A stretch of DNA of 64,000 bases from Paraburkholderia sp. ZP32-5 (GCF_021390495.1 NZ_JAJEJP010000002.1:1736001-1800000), one strand, 5' to 3'; shown: positions 44,136 through 54,000, counted from the stretch's first letter. Numbers and translations: made by a program. The notes: a model not told the origin generated them from the sequence alone.

Positions 44136-44927
44136 TTAGCCACCCTTAACGAACACGCATCTGTTCCGGCCTTCGCGCTTGGCTTCAAACAGCGCGGCGT
44201 CCGCCCGGCCAATGGTCTGCATATAGTCTTCGCCAATCAGGTACTCGGTCGCACCAAAACTGGCCGTGACCGAAAGCATTTCCGCGCCAACTCTAATGCT
44301 GACAGTACAAACAGCCTTGTGAATATGTTCGACCACGATACGGGCGTTATCCAGACTTGTTTCCGGCAGTAGCAGAAGAAACTCTTCTCCTCCCCAGCGT
44401 CCGCACAGATCAGACTGGCGAGTCACCCCTTTCATAGCCCGACTGATTTCCACCAGTACGCGATCTCCGACATTGTGACCCCAGGTGTCATTGATCCGCT
44501 TGAAGTTGTCCGCATCGAGTAGTACCAGCGAGTACGGCTTCCCGCTACGTTGAGCCCGGGCGCTTTCTTCCTGCAAACGCTCCGTGATCAAACGGCGGTT
44601 GCCGATACCCGTCAACGGATCATGCGTGGATGCTGTCTTCAATGCATCGTTGAGATCGGTCATCATCGCTTGATAGCGATCGGAAATACGCAAGATCTTT
44701 CGCAAACGCCGCAACTGCTGGTCGTAGCGCTCGGACAGCGTCGAATGCTGCGCACGCGTCATGGACTGGAAGCCATCGGATATGCGTGTGATGCGCTCAA
44801 GGTGATTGAGCTGATCCGTCGAATGCTGATAAACGAGAAAGAGTGCCTTGCGCAGAGGATGATCCAGATATTGCGGATCCGCCAGCAACTGTTCGACGAG
44901 GGTATCGAGTTCACGTTCGCCGCTCAT
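44136..44927 (-). CDS. siaD: Diguanylate cyclase SiaD
   Basis: 263 aa, soluble. An N-terminal helical region (1-95) precedes a GGDEF domain with active-site GGEEF (CGRWGGEEFLLLLPE) and the DADNFKRINDTWGHNVGD Mg/GTP motif; the Arg-x-x-Asp I-site is not clearly present. It makes c-di-GMP. In the P. aeruginosa sia system SiaC binding activates it. The ATG overlaps the siaC stop. Confidence 0.92.
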   Translation of the reverse strand: MSGERELDTLVEQLLADPQYLDHPLRKALFLVYQHSTDQLNHLERITRISDGFQSMTRAQHSTLSERYDQQLRRLRKILRISDRYQAMMTDLNDALKTASTHDPLTGIGNRRLITERLQEESARAQRSGKPYSLVLLDADNFKRINDTWGHNVGDRVLVEISRAMKGVTRQSDLCGRWGGEEFLLLLPETSLDNARIVVEHIHKAVCTVSIRVGAEMLSVTASFGATEYLIGEDYMQTIGRADAALFEAKREGRNRCVFVKGG

Positions 44928-45316
44928 ATTGCCTGCCCATCGCGAATCTGAATCTCAAACGGAAACGTGCAGTCCTCGCGGAATTCTTCGGCCAGTTCGG
45001 CCACGCGCTCGTTACCACGATCGTAGTACCAGTTGACGCGAACAGTACGGTCCGCACGATGCGCTCTCTCGAGCAAATCGAAGATATCCATCATGACCTT
45101 GACGGAACTGGTATTGAGGTACAACAGCCTCAGCTCGAGATAGAGCGGTTGCTCCTTCTGGGCAAGATAGCCTTTCACCCAGTCTATGAGAGGGTCGAAC
45201 AATTCGTAGGAGTTTTCCGGGTAGGAGTCCCCTTGCATGGCGAGGACACCGGTATTCCAGTTACCGTTAATAGATGGTGTGGACTGTGTGCCCCGGATAG
45301 CAAGATCACTCATCAT
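44924..45316 (-). CDS. siaC: SiaC-family regulatory phosphoprotein
   Basis: 130 aa, DUF1987/anti-sigma-antagonist-like fold. The segment LLYLNTSSVKVMMDIFDLLE includes the Thr that is phosphorylated in P. aeruginosa SiaC. Unphosphorylated SiaC binds and activates SiaD; the balance is set by kinase SiaB and phosphatase SiaA. Lies between siaB (12 bp) and siaD (overlap). Two adjacent ATG codons at the start. Confidence 0.92.
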   Translation of the reverse strand: MMSDLAIRGTQSTPSINGNWNTGVLAMQGDSYPENSYELFDPLIDWVKGYLAQKEQPLYLELRLLYLNTSSVKVMMDIFDLLERAHRADRTVRVNWYYDRGNERVAELAEEFREDCTFPFEIQIRDGQAI

Positions 45317-45328
45317 AATGTTCCTGGC

Positions 45329-45871
45329 TCAAATGACTGCGCGGAGGGTGAAGAATGCGAGGCCGCCGGGTTGCTCGGTCAGTGACGTGAGCAATGGCGC
45401 GCTTGACCTGCGGGCGATATCCAGCAAGCCGAGACCGGCGCCGCTACTCGAATGAGGATCACGCGGCCGGCGCATCTGTTCTTTGTAAGCCGCCTTGAGT
45501 TGTGCTTTGTCGAGTCGGGCATTGGCTTCGATGGTACGCATCAGCCCGCGTCCATCTTCCAGTTCGACCAGATTTCCCGCGGAGACGACATAGCGACTGT
45601 CCTCGTTCTTGCCGATAACCACCGTGGCGGAAGCATTCTGTTCGTTGTAGCTACGCTCGGTGGAGTAATGCCGGATGTTCTGGGTCATTTCGATGTAGAC
45701 CGCAAAGACGTCCATGGACTCGTTGAGGTTGGCTTGGTCTCCATGCAGGTAGTTGCGCAAAGCATGGCCAATTTCTTCAATCAGACTGCGAGAAATGGGA
45801 CCGTTGAAGCAAAGCAGAATACGCTGCCGGCTATAACTTTCACGCATCGCCAGCAAATCCAGTAATTCCAT
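45329..45871 (-). CDS. siaB: SiaB-family protein kinase
   Basis: 180 aa. GHKL-like fold features: NESMDVFAVYIEMTQNIRHY (N-box with Asn) and SSGAGLGLLDIARRSS (G-box), joined by a beta-sheet core. In the sia pathway it phosphorylates SiaC. Starts 9 bp after siaA. Confidence 0.9.
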   Translation of the reverse strand: MELLDLLAMRESYSRQRILLCFNGPISRSLIEEIGHALRNYLHGDQANLNESMDVFAVYIEMTQNIRHYSTERSYNEQNASATVVIGKNEDSRYVVSAGNLVELEDGRGLMRTIEANARLDKAQLKAAYKEQMRRPRDPHSSSGAGLGLLDIARRSSAPLLTSLTEQPGGLAFFTLRAVI

Positions 45872-45880
45872 GAAGTACCC

Positions 45881-47854
45881 TCAGTTGATACGGAAGGAAA
45901 GAACGGTGATGTCGTCGCGCTGTGGCAGATCGCCCTGGTACTCCGCGAGCGATGTCGAGAACACCCGAGCCTGATCGTCCAGCGGTCGGTTCGCGTTACT
46001 GCGCAGCATTTCGGTAAATCGGTTAGTGCCGAAACCGAACCCATGCGGGCCGCCCGCCTGGTCGAGAAAACCATCAGTACAAAGGTAGAAGGTCCAGCCG
46101 TCCTGTAACGGCACTTCGATATCGTCGTACTCGCCCTGGCGGCGATCTCCGACTGCTCGACGGTTACCCTTGTATTCCCGCACTTCGCTACCGTCGCTGG
46201 CAAATAGCGAAATCTTCGCACCGGAAAATATCAGGCGACGCCTTTTCCTGTCGATGCGGACGAGGCCCGCATCCATACTGGTCGCCAATACCTCGTTGAA
46301 CCGGTCCCGCCCGAGCATCGCGCGCATTGCGGCGTCGGTATTTCGTAAAATGGCGGCAGGATCGTGCCCTTGCACACTATCAATAGCCTGATCGATCGCA
46401 GCAAAGGCGAGCATCGTCATTAATGCACCCGGCGGCCCATGGCCAGCGCAGTCGATCACACCGAGCAGGTCGCCATCCTCTCCTTCTCGATAGATGTAGA
46501 AGTCGCCTCCCACGACGTCCCGTGGTTTCCAAAGAACGAAGTGATCTTCGCCTAAAGCGGCCTGCATCAGACGATCCGGCAGAATCGCACGCTGGATAAG
46601 GCTCGCGTAGTCACGAGCATGCTTCCGATCCAGAATGACCGTCCTCAACGTATTAACCGAATCGAAAAGTGCCTGGATTTCGCCGCGATATGCCCGTGCG
46701 GGAATGTACTCCCCAAGATTGCCCTTCGACATCGCGACGATTGCCTGGGTCGCCTCGGCAAGTGGCCGGATGACGCGTTGACGAAACAGGCAGACGACAA
46801 ACAGGAAAACACTTCCCGTGACTAACGCGATACCGCTCGTTCCAATCAGGCTCGCCAGCATCGCGTCACGGTGTCGGTTCAACTCTGTGTCGACGAGATC
46901 CAACATCTGATCGCGGAAATCGACTATTGGGCGCATCAAAGGCACGTATTGCTGCACAAATTTCCGCGTCGTCAGCGCAGCCCCTTCCGGCCGACTTGCG
47001 AGCGCACGTACAGCGACGACATAGGACAGTCCGTCTACAAAGTAACGCCTGGTGAGTTGAGAGATCGCCGGTTGAGCGGACTTGGGTCTATCCGCGATCC
47101 GGGACTCGATAAACGAGCGCAACTGATCAATGCGACCATACGAGCGTTCGATGGCCAGTTGCTCACCGGCCGTTAATTGACGATGGGCACGGAAAGCTCC
47201 CGTGAAATGCGAACCCAGTAACTCAGCCTGTTCGCGCAGCATTGCACTATGCCGCGCCATCTGCATCTCGTCCTGCGCGTCGGCATCACCTCTGACAACG
47301 CTCAACCCGATTGCATCGGCAATCGGGAAAAACTGCGAAACGGCGCCGTCCATCTGTCCGATTATATTGTCCAACGCACGCGAGGTCCGTTGTTCGCGAG
47401 GCAGTGCGAGGAGCCGATTGACACGTATGCGCACAACAGACAAAGCCGCCTGAGCCTGACTCACCGCGGCAAGTTCCATCTTCCATTGACCGTTCCCGTC
47501 AGCGCCAAGGCGCTCGGATAATCGTTCTATAGCCAGATCGCTTTCATCGGTCGTTTTCCGGAGAGTGGCCATTCTTGCCGCGGGTATCGGCAGGTCCGCT
47601 TCCAAAGTCTCGTTCGTCGACGCGCGTTCGGCCGACACCGCGTCCATCGCAACCAGTGTCTCGCGAAACATCTCGAAGACGTCGAGCGTCCTCTCAGCAT
47701 CCGAATAGATTCTCCACTGATGCCAAAGCAGAGCGCAGGTCAGCGCCAGAATCAGGCAGGATGCGACGACGGTCAACGCCCCAAGGCGTTGGCCGATAGA
47801 CATCCGTGATGAGAAAAGATCGAATGTCTCCGCGCGATGTTCAGTCAGATGCAT
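45881..47854 (-). CDS. siaA: SiaA membrane-bound PP2C-type phosphatase
   Basis: 657 aa. TM1 (about 25-47, LTVVASCLILALTCALLWHQ), a large periplasmic sensor region to about 330, TM2 (SLIGTSGIALVTGSVFLFVV), HAMP linker, then a PPM/SpoIIE phosphatase domain with GGDFYIYREGEDGDLLGVID and DCAGHGPPGALM metal motifs and the terminal QRDDITVLSF. Dephosphorylates SiaC to turn on SiaD. Start ATG 47854; a TTG three codons upstream is less likely. First gene of siaABCD. Confidence 0.92.
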   Translation of the reverse strand: MHLTEHRAETFDLFSSRMSIGQRLGALTVVASCLILALTCALLWHQWRIYSDAERTLDVFEMFRETLVAMDAVSAERASTNETLEADLPIPAARMATLRKTTDESDLAIERLSERLGADGNGQWKMELAAVSQAQAALSVVRIRVNRLLALPREQRTSRALDNIIGQMDGAVSQFFPIADAIGLSVVRGDADAQDEMQMARHSAMLREQAELLGSHFTGAFRAHRQLTAGEQLAIERSYGRIDQLRSFIESRIADRPKSAQPAISQLTRRYFVDGLSYVVAVRALASRPEGAALTTRKFVQQYVPLMRPIVDFRDQMLDLVDTELNRHRDAMLASLIGTSGIALVTGSVFLFVVCLFRQRVIRPLAEATQAIVAMSKGNLGEYIPARAYRGEIQALFDSVNTLRTVILDRKHARDYASLIQRAILPDRLMQAALGEDHFVLWKPRDVVGGDFYIYREGEDGDLLGVIDCAGHGPPGALMTMLAFAAIDQAIDSVQGHDPAAILRNTDAAMRAMLGRDRFNEVLATSMDAGLVRIDRKRRRLIFSGAKISLFASDGSEVREYKGNRRAVGDRRQGEYDDIEVPLQDGWTFYLCTDGFLDQAGGPHGFGFGTNRFTEMLRSNANRPLDDQARVFSTSLAEYQGDLPQRDDITVLSFRIN

Positions 47855-48019
47855 ATATCCCAAACGGCAAATTTCTGGAAACCGGTCGCCTCAGCCAGGA
47901 TTCGCCTGGTTCATTGATGACGTTGCGTGTCCCCTTCCGAACAACTGCTGCGACGGAACCGAACCAGATATCAAACGGTGACTACGCACTTGATTTCTCA
48001 CGCTCATCCAAGTTCTCTT

Positions 48020-48937
48020 TCAAATGGCACATTCTTCTTTCTGGAGAACAATGCCGAGTTGCTCGGCGATAGCTTTGGGCAGCGCGTAGCGGCATGTTTT
48101 CTGCATGTCAAAGACCTGGCAAATTTGCAGATCGCCGGCGACCGACAGCAAATCGACCACGTCTTCCGTCGAGAGCCCCGTTTCACTCGCAATGAAGCTG
48201 AACATATTGCGCGCGGCAAGATTGGCCGCGTCATCCAGAAATGGAGCGGACGCGATGGTATAGATCGTGTCGGCAGTCTGGGCCATCGGTGTCGGGAGTA
48301 CACGGTTCCTGATCACTGAAATTCTGACGGTGACTTCACCGGCGATCGCCATCCCACACACGGACACTTCACCATCGCCAATCGCCGCATGCAAATCGCC
48401 CAACGCGAGCAGCGCGCCGGGCACGTTGACTGGCAGATAAAGGGTTGTGCCCTCGGTGATGATCTTGCAGTCCATGTTTCCGCCATGCGCATCCGCCACG
48501 CCGCACGACACAAACGCACGGGATGGAGCCGTGCCGATTACACCGATCATCGGCTTAAGCGGCACGCGTACACCGTGCGCAAGCGTGCCGAAGCCGTTTT
48601 CCAGCGGAATGATGCGGATGGAAGGCACCGAGATCAGATCGCCACAGACGCCCAGTCCTGGCGCCGTCATCATGACCGATTGATTACCAAACCCAATCCG
48701 TTCGATCTGAACGGCAAGCACGTCACCAGGTTGCGCGTCTTCCACATACAGTGGGCCTGTCGCCGGATTGACGCGCCGCCAGTCGAGCTGTGTGTAGCGT
48801 GTATCCGCGTGCCGGATTTGATCCTCGAAGCAATCACAGGTCTCGAATACGACGCGCTCGCCCTCCTTTACGGTTAAAGCCGGCACATTCCCCGGACCCA
48901 TTGCATGGACGAGATGGCTTCTGGTAATTCGATGCAC
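48020..48937 (-). CDS. Acetamidase/formamidase family amidase
   Basis: 305 aa, FmdA/AmdA fold. Motifs GNVPALTVKEGERVVFET, GPLYVEDAQPGDVLAVQIE, HGGNMDCKIITEGTTLYLPV and ALGDLHAAIGDGEVSVCG are the family signature. Hydrolyses short amides such as formamide or acetamide to the acid and ammonia. GTG start at 48937 with an AAGGAGTC site. No amide transporter or fmdC lies next to it. Confidence 0.92.
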   Translation of the reverse strand: MHRITRSHLVHAMGPGNVPALTVKEGERVVFETCDCFEDQIRHADTRYTQLDWRRVNPATGPLYVEDAQPGDVLAVQIERIGFGNQSVMMTAPGLGVCGDLISVPSIRIIPLENGFGTLAHGVRVPLKPMIGVIGTAPSRAFVSCGVADAHGGNMDCKIITEGTTLYLPVNVPGALLALGDLHAAIGDGEVSVCGMAIAGEVTVRISVIRNRVLPTPMAQTADTIYTIASAPFLDDAANLAARNMFSFIASETGLSTEDVVDLLSVAGDLQICQVFDMQKTCRYALPKAIAEQLGIVLQKEECAI

Positions 48938-49143
48938 AACGACTCCTTGCCTCTTCTATTCTCAATGTTCGATGTCTGGCGCAAGATCGATCCACCTGCC
49001 GGACAGCCATGCTCTTTCAACACGTCCGACCTGGAATTCCTATTCACCGGATGGAATTCGTCATATTTTTAACCCGTAAGAGAAGGGTCGAACGCACCTA
49101 GCGTGCGGCAATAGTGTGGCGCACGAGTACTTCAATAAAAGAA

Positions 49144-49165
49144 GGCGTCGCGCGAACGCGACGCC
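49144..49165 (-). terminator. Hairpin with T-rich tail on the minus strand
   Basis: GGCGTCGCG-CGAA-CGCGACGCC, nine-base perfect stem and tetraloop; read leftwards it is followed by CTTCTTTTATT. May terminate transcripts coming from the 115-aa hypothetical gene. Confidence 0.55.
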
Positions 49166-49275
49166 AAAAGAATTCTGGTTGAAGCCGGGAACAACAACCA
49201 GAACCCGAGAGACGAAAACGAAAGAGAGTTACGCTGCAGTAAGAACGACAGCTTGCCGAACTTTAGTCCAACACC

Positions 49276-49413
49276 TTGTTGCGACAGAGTCCAACGGCGG
49301 GTGTAGAAGTAGCCATGAAGCCACAATGAAAATCGATAAAAAATCTTAGCATGTGCAAATATGTCGGCACAATTGCTTAATTTTCCAAGGGGTTTGCATT
49401 TTCGGCAAATTCC
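49276..49413 (+). repeat. Intergenic repeat, copy B
   Basis: TTGTTGCGACAGAGTCCAAC, GTAGCCATGAAGCCAC, AAAAAATCTTA, GTCGGCACAATTGCT, AAGGGGTTTGCATTTTCGGC: same order as copy C at 57200-57349. Confidence 0.7.
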
Positions 49414-49480
49414 TTCAAGCCTAAAGATCCACTTGGCAGTAGATTCTTTCATTTTCTTTTTCATGACCTTATACATCAAT

Positions 49481-49828
49481 TCAATGCTCTGTCATCGTGG
49501 AAGGTTCCATGACACAGGCCTCTATTCCATCTTCGCGAACGGTATGGCCCGCGGTCTGGGAAGCAAACGCGGTTAAGAACTCCTGGACCTGAGCCAGTTG
49601 TAATGCAAGTTCCGCTCTACCTTCCTCTGCAATCGTCCGCAGTTGTGCCACAACAGGCATACTGTCAAGGTTCGATGCCTGACAGTCCTGAATCGTCGTG
49701 GCAAGCTCGACGAGTTTCGCGAAAACGTCGGCATAGTACTGGCCGGCTAACAGCGTATTGATAACGGCATCCTCGAGCGAGAAAATGTGCAGAGGGTTCT
49801 CGGAGATGCGCGTGGGACGTTGAGGCAT
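49481..49828 (-). CDS. Hypothetical helical protein
   Basis: 115 aa, predicted almost entirely helical (LEDAVINTLLAGQYYADVFA; LVELATTIQDCQASNL; EEGRAELALQLAQVQEFLTA). No signal or membrane segment. Not recognised. It stands alone between repeat copy B and the MFS operon. Confidence 0.65.
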   Translation of the reverse strand: MPQRPTRISENPLHIFSLEDAVINTLLAGQYYADVFAKLVELATTIQDCQASNLDSMPVVAQLRTIAEEGRAELALQLAQVQEFLTAFASQTAGHTVREDGIEACVMEPSTMTEH

Positions 49829-50082
49829 GATCTAGTCCATATAGGTAATCAAATCTTGTGTCGCAATACGGGCGGCAGGTCGAATCAGTTCCGGAATGAA
49901 AAAGACCGCTTATGTCACGATCGAATGAAATTGCTCCGCGGAATTCGAGCGATACCATCAGCCTGTCGAAAGGCACGCGCGGGAAGAAGTCGAAATTACC
50001 GTTGGTATTTGCGAAACGCTTCTTCAAACAACAACGGCAAGACCATCTTTTGCGACGGGCCTCGCGACCTGACAACGTCGTC

Positions 50083-51378
50083 TCAACAATTGACGAGTTT
50101 CGCGGGCACCCTTAGCACGAGCACGGCCCCCAGCAAGGCGATCGCCGAAAGCACGTACAGCGCCACGCTCGACGAATGCATCGTCTCGCGCATCCAGCCG
50201 AGGAAATACGGGCTGACAAATCCCGCCAGGTTGCCGAGCGAGTTGATCATCGCCAGCCCTCCCGCGGCGGCAGCGCCGCCAAGAAACGCCGAGGGCAGCG
50301 GCCAGAACATCGGCAGCGCGGTAAATACCCCCATCGCGGCTAGCGTGAGCGACACGAGCGACATCACGCTATCTTGCGGAAACCATGCCGACCCCGCCAT
50401 GCCGATGCACCCCATCATCACCGGCACGATCAGATGAGCGCGCCGCTCGCGCGTCGCGTCCGCCGAGCGGCCGAACAACAGCATCGTGACCGTCGCCGCC
50501 AGATAGGGAATTGCGCTCACCAGCCCCACCGTCGTGTTCGAGCGGAATCCTTGTGCCTTGATCAGCGTCGGCAGCCAGAAGCTGATCGCATAGACGCACA
50601 TCTGGATGCAGAAATAGATCAACGACAAAGTCCAGACCCGACTGTTTTTCAACGCCGAGCCCAATCGGCTTGTTTCATGCCGGGGCAGATCCCGCTTGAG
50701 CGCATTTTCAAGCAGACGCTTCTCTCCCACATCGAGCCAGCGCGCGTCGGCGATCCTGTCGGTCAGCAGAACCAGCACGAGCACGCCGAGCGCAACAGTG
50801 GGAAGTCCTTCGATCAGAAACAGCCATTGCCAACCCGCCAGGCCATGCATACCCTGGAACGCGTCCAGCACCCAACCCGACAGCGGGCCGCCGATCAACC
50901 CTGAAATCGGAATCGCCGCCATGAAAAGCGACGTGATGCGTCCTCTGCGGGCGGACGGAAACCAGTACGTCAGGTACAGCACGATGCCTGGGAAAAAGCC
51001 CGCTTCGGCGATACCCAGCAGGAACCGCAAAACGTAAAAGCTCGTCGGGCCCGACACGAAAATCATGCCGGCGGATAGCGCCCCCCATGTGATCATGATG
51101 CGGGCAATCCACCGTCGCGCGCCCACCCGGTGAAGAATGAGATTGCTCGGGATCTCGAACAGAAAGTAGCCGATAAAAAACACGCCGGCGCCAAACCCAT
51201 ACACGGCGTCGCTAAAACCGAGCTCGCTCTGCATCTGCAGCTTCGCAAAACCCACGTTGACACGGTCGAGGTACGCGAAGAAGTAACAGATGAAGAGCAA
51301 CGGCAGGATGCGCCGCGTTGCTTTTTTCAGGCTCGTTTCGAGCGACGCGCGGCCGACCCCGAACATCGTGTGGTCCAT
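50083..51378 (-). CDS. MFS transporter, anion:cation symporter (ACS) type
   Basis: 431 aa, 12 helices. Helix 1 segment LLFICYFFAYLDRVNVGFAK and loop motifs LRFLLGIAEAGFFPGIVLYL and TYWFPSARRGRITSLFMAAI are typical of the ACS family that imports hexuronates, tartrate, phthalate and similar organic acids. It lies 57 bp downstream of the enolase paralogue, so it probably imports that pathway's hydroxy-acid substrate. Confidence 0.92.
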   Translation of the reverse strand: MDHTMFGVGRASLETSLKKATRRILPLLFICYFFAYLDRVNVGFAKLQMQSELGFSDAVYGFGAGVFFIGYFLFEIPSNLILHRVGARRWIARIMITWGALSAGMIFVSGPTSFYVLRFLLGIAEAGFFPGIVLYLTYWFPSARRGRITSLFMAAIPISGLIGGPLSGWVLDAFQGMHGLAGWQWLFLIEGLPTVALGVLVLVLLTDRIADARWLDVGEKRLLENALKRDLPRHETSRLGSALKNSRVWTLSLIYFCIQMCVYAISFWLPTLIKAQGFRSNTTVGLVSAIPYLAATVTMLLFGRSADATRERRAHLIVPVMMGCIGMAGSAWFPQDSVMSLVSLTLAAMGVFTALPMFWPLPSAFLGGAAAAGGLAMINSLGNLAGFVSPYFLGWMRETMHSSSVALYVLSAIALLGAVLVLRVPAKLVNC

Positions 51379-51435
51379 AATTATGGTCTCCTCCCAGCGC
51401 GTCTGCGCGCGCCGTTATTTACGAAAAGCGTTGGA

Positions 51436-52713
51436 TCAGCGACAGGCGAGCGCCGAAGTCGAGAACCCGGCCGGCGGATGATCGCCGGTCTCGATGCGGA
51501 TACCCTCGTTCCATTTCGCCATGCGCTCCGAACGCGCAAATGACCCCACCTTGAGCTGGCCCGCGTTCCAGCCGGTCGCGAGATGAACGATCGCGACGTC
51601 CTCGGTCTCGCCCGAACGCGCGGAGACGATCGACGCGTATCCGTTCTGCTGGGCCGCCTGCAACGCCCGATATGTTTCGGTTACGGTGCCGGCCTGATTC
51701 GGTTTGATGAGTACCGCGTTGCATGCTTTCTTGCGTGCCGCGTCCTGTACGAGCGCCGCGTTGGTCACGAGATAATCGTCGCCGACAATCTGCACGCGCT
51801 CCCCTGCTGCTCTCGTGAATGCGATCAGACCGGCTTCGTCGTCTTCCGCAAGCGGATCCTCGATCGACACGATCGGATACCGGTCGAGCCAGCGCAGCAG
51901 CTTCTCTATCAGCCCGTCGGAATCGAGTTCGACGCGTTCGAGCCCAAGCGAATAGCGGCCCTGCTTACCGAATTCCGAGGCCGCGATATCGAGCGCGATG
52001 CTGACGTCGCTGCCCGGGATGAAGCCCGCGGATTCAATCGCCGCGACCAGCACGCCCATCGCTTCTTCGTTGTTCGAAAACACGGGCCACCATCCGCCTT
52101 CGTCCGCGACGCCGTGCACGGCACCGCGCCTTCGCATCAACTGGCCGGCGCGCAGATAGACTTCCGCCGTCATTTCCAGTGCTTCCTCGAAATTGCGCGC
52201 GCCTGTTGCGACCACCATGAAATCCTGCACGTCGACGCGCCGCTCGGCATGAGCGCCGCCACCGAAAATCTGGATCTGCGGCAGCGGCAATTTGACCGGC
52301 CGGTCGCCTGCCAGATAGCGCCATAGCGGCAAGCCCGACTCGGCGGCCGCGGCGTGCAGCACGGCTAGCGACGTCGCGATGAGGGCATTGCCGCCCAGAC
52401 GCGACTTGTCAGGCGTCCCGTCGAGCGCGATCAGTGCATCGTCGATCGCGGCCTGCTGAAACACATCAAATCCAATGAGCGCCGGCGCGATTTCACTTTC
52501 GATGCCGGCTAGTGCGGCGCGAACATCCCTGCCCTCGAAACGGTTTCCGCCATCGCGCAACTCGACGGCCTCGCGCGTGCCGCGCGACGCGCCGGCCGGC
52601 GCGATACCGCGGCCACTAGCGCCTGTTTCGGTCTGCACCTCGACCTCGACGGTCGGCCGGCCACGCGAATCCCATACACGTCGCGATCGGATCTTCCTGA
52701 TTCGGCTCATCAA
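51436..52713 (-). CDS. Enolase paralogue with altered active site
   Basis: 425 aa, full enolase length. Retained: DSRGRPTVEVEV, GASRG (loop 1 Ser), GGGAHAERRVDVQDFM (His155), DEGG (Glu205), metal ligands Asp242, Glu285 (SIEDP) and Asp312 (GDD), catalytic Lys337 (LIKPNQAGT) and Lys388. Changed: the universal SHRSGETED becomes SARSGETED, so the substrate-contacting His is Ala365; GASTG is GASRG; QEF is QDF. It should still bind a 2-phospho-carboxylate through metals but with different selectivity. ATG overlaps the kinase stop (ATGA). Regulated with the LacI protein. Confidence 0.9.
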   Translation of the reverse strand: MMSRIRKIRSRRVWDSRGRPTVEVEVQTETGASGRGIAPAGASRGTREAVELRDGGNRFEGRDVRAALAGIESEIAPALIGFDVFQQAAIDDALIALDGTPDKSRLGGNALIATSLAVLHAAAAESGLPLWRYLAGDRPVKLPLPQIQIFGGGAHAERRVDVQDFMVVATGARNFEEALEMTAEVYLRAGQLMRRRGAVHGVADEGGWWPVFSNNEEAMGVLVAAIESAGFIPGSDVSIALDIAASEFGKQGRYSLGLERVELDSDGLIEKLLRWLDRYPIVSIEDPLAEDDEAGLIAFTRAAGERVQIVGDDYLVTNAALVQDAARKKACNAVLIKPNQAGTVTETYRALQAAQQNGYASIVSARSGETEDVAIVHLATGWNAGQLKVGSFARSERMAKWNEGIRIETGDHPPAGFSTSALACR

Positions 52714-53726
52714 CCCAACTCCTGTTTCCAGAACGATGTGATTCCTTCAAGCGACGACGACCGTTCACGCAACAGCTTCAGCGCTGCCGCGCGCACGCGC
52801 GCCTGCGCGTCGGCATCGAGATATTCAACCGGAGACTTGCCATCGACCCGTGCAAGCAGCAATGCCGGCAGCAGCGCCGCCACGCGGTCGCGCAGCGCGT
52901 GTACCGACTCCCACGCGACATGCGGTAGATATCCGGAAGCAAAGGCATCGAACGAAGCCAGCAGGACCGGCAGCAAGGTCGGCATCCACGCGCCCTTGAG
53001 CAGCAGATGGTTCAGGCAGAACGCCACATCGAACGCAGGATCGCCGTAGCACGCACATTCGGCGTCGAGGAGCACGGGACCATTCGGCCCGATCAGGATG
53101 TTCTTTGGACTCACGTCGCCGTGCACGAGCGCAAGGCGTGTGTTGCGAGTCCGGTCAACAAGCCTCTGCAACAGCGACGCTACGCCGGGGTTCTGCCGTG
53201 CTGCCTCTTCAAGATAGGGTTCGAGCCGAATCGCGTGGAAGTTCGCATCGTGAGCAAACTTTCTGGCGAGCGCTTCCCGACCCGCCGTTCCCGCGTGAAT
53301 GCGGCCCAGCACGTCCCCCATCTGGGTGGCTACCTTGGGGTTGACGCGCCCCTCTGACAGTTCGCGCTTCCAGTTGACGAATGTCTCCGGCAGATACTCC
53401 ATCACAAAACAGCTCGTATTCCGATCGGAACCGATCACGTGCGGTACATGCCCCGGCACGATCTCCCCAGCCGTCTGCAACCAGTCGATTTCCGCGTAGA
53501 TGCGCTCGACCGGCACCTTCCAGTCTTTTGCCACCTTCAGTTGGGGCAACGCCTGCTTCAGGCAGTAGCTGCGAGAGCCCAACTGTATCCGCGAGATGCT
53601 CGATGACACTCCGCCTGTGAGAGCAGTGATAAGAAGTGGCTCGCCGGCGTGTTCGATTCCCATGTCGCGCAGAACACGCAGTAATTGATAGGGGTATTGA
53701 GTCAGGTCGTGAAAAGCACTGGTCAT
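52710..53726 (-). CDS. Aminoglycoside-phosphotransferase-fold small-molecule kinase
   Basis: 338 aa. APH/choline-kinase fold: N-lobe with GGVSSSISRIQLGSRSYCLK (nucleotide loop and Lys), hinge CFVMEYLP, catalytic loop VHGDVSPKNILI (HxDxxxxN) and metal loop LLDAECACYGDPAFD. Not an antibiotic-resistance context: it is translationally coupled to an enolase paralogue and upstream of an organic-acid transporter, so it probably phosphorylates a hydroxy acid to make the enolase substrate. ATG 53726 chosen over an open upstream stretch. Confidence 0.88.
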   Translation of the reverse strand: MTSAFHDLTQYPYQLLRVLRDMGIEHAGEPLLITALTGGVSSSISRIQLGSRSYCLKQALPQLKVAKDWKVPVERIYAEIDWLQTAGEIVPGHVPHVIGSDRNTSCFVMEYLPETFVNWKRELSEGRVNPKVATQMGDVLGRIHAGTAGREALARKFAHDANFHAIRLEPYLEEAARQNPGVASLLQRLVDRTRNTRLALVHGDVSPKNILIGPNGPVLLDAECACYGDPAFDVAFCLNHLLLKGAWMPTLLPVLLASFDAFASGYLPHVAWESVHALRDRVAALLPALLLARVDGKSPVEYLDADAQARVRAAALKLLRERSSSLEGITSFWKQELG

Positions 53727-53797
53727 GAACGTAATGGTGACGCGGCGAAGACGTTGTTGCTGGCACTGGCTGGCGTGCAACGCGGCGGCATTGATTT

Positions 53798-53815
53798 AAG
53801 GCACACGTGTGCCTT
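53798..53815. promoter_or_regulatory. LacI-type operator, site 1
   Basis: AAGGCACACGTGTGCCTT, an 18-bp perfect palindrome, 72 bp upstream of the kinase start and therefore within its promoter. Confidence 0.75.
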
Positions 53816-54000
53816 TTGCATATTCTGCCGAATGGCCTGGTAAACCGCAAGCGCCCACGGCAAACGTTTTCCCTGGTCCGACTATCAGTTGCAGAAATGA
53901 TGAAAGCCTGCACATGTCTGCATATTTTGTGCTCTCTTCTCGAAAAGTTGTCTGACCACATCGAGCCAACAAGGGAAGCAAGTTATAATTACAAAGGAAC

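Larger units (their letters stand above)
48938..49480. other. Intergenic region, no intact gene
   Basis: 543 bp. Contains a hairpin (49144-49165) and repeat copy B (49276-49413). Reading frames over the repeat are not conserved with those over copies A or C. Confidence 0.55.

Noticed and set aside
52710..53726. Antibiotic-resistance aminoglycoside kinase
   Set aside because: The APH fold is shared with many metabolic kinases. Coupling to an enolase paralogue and an organic-acid importer argues for a catabolic role.
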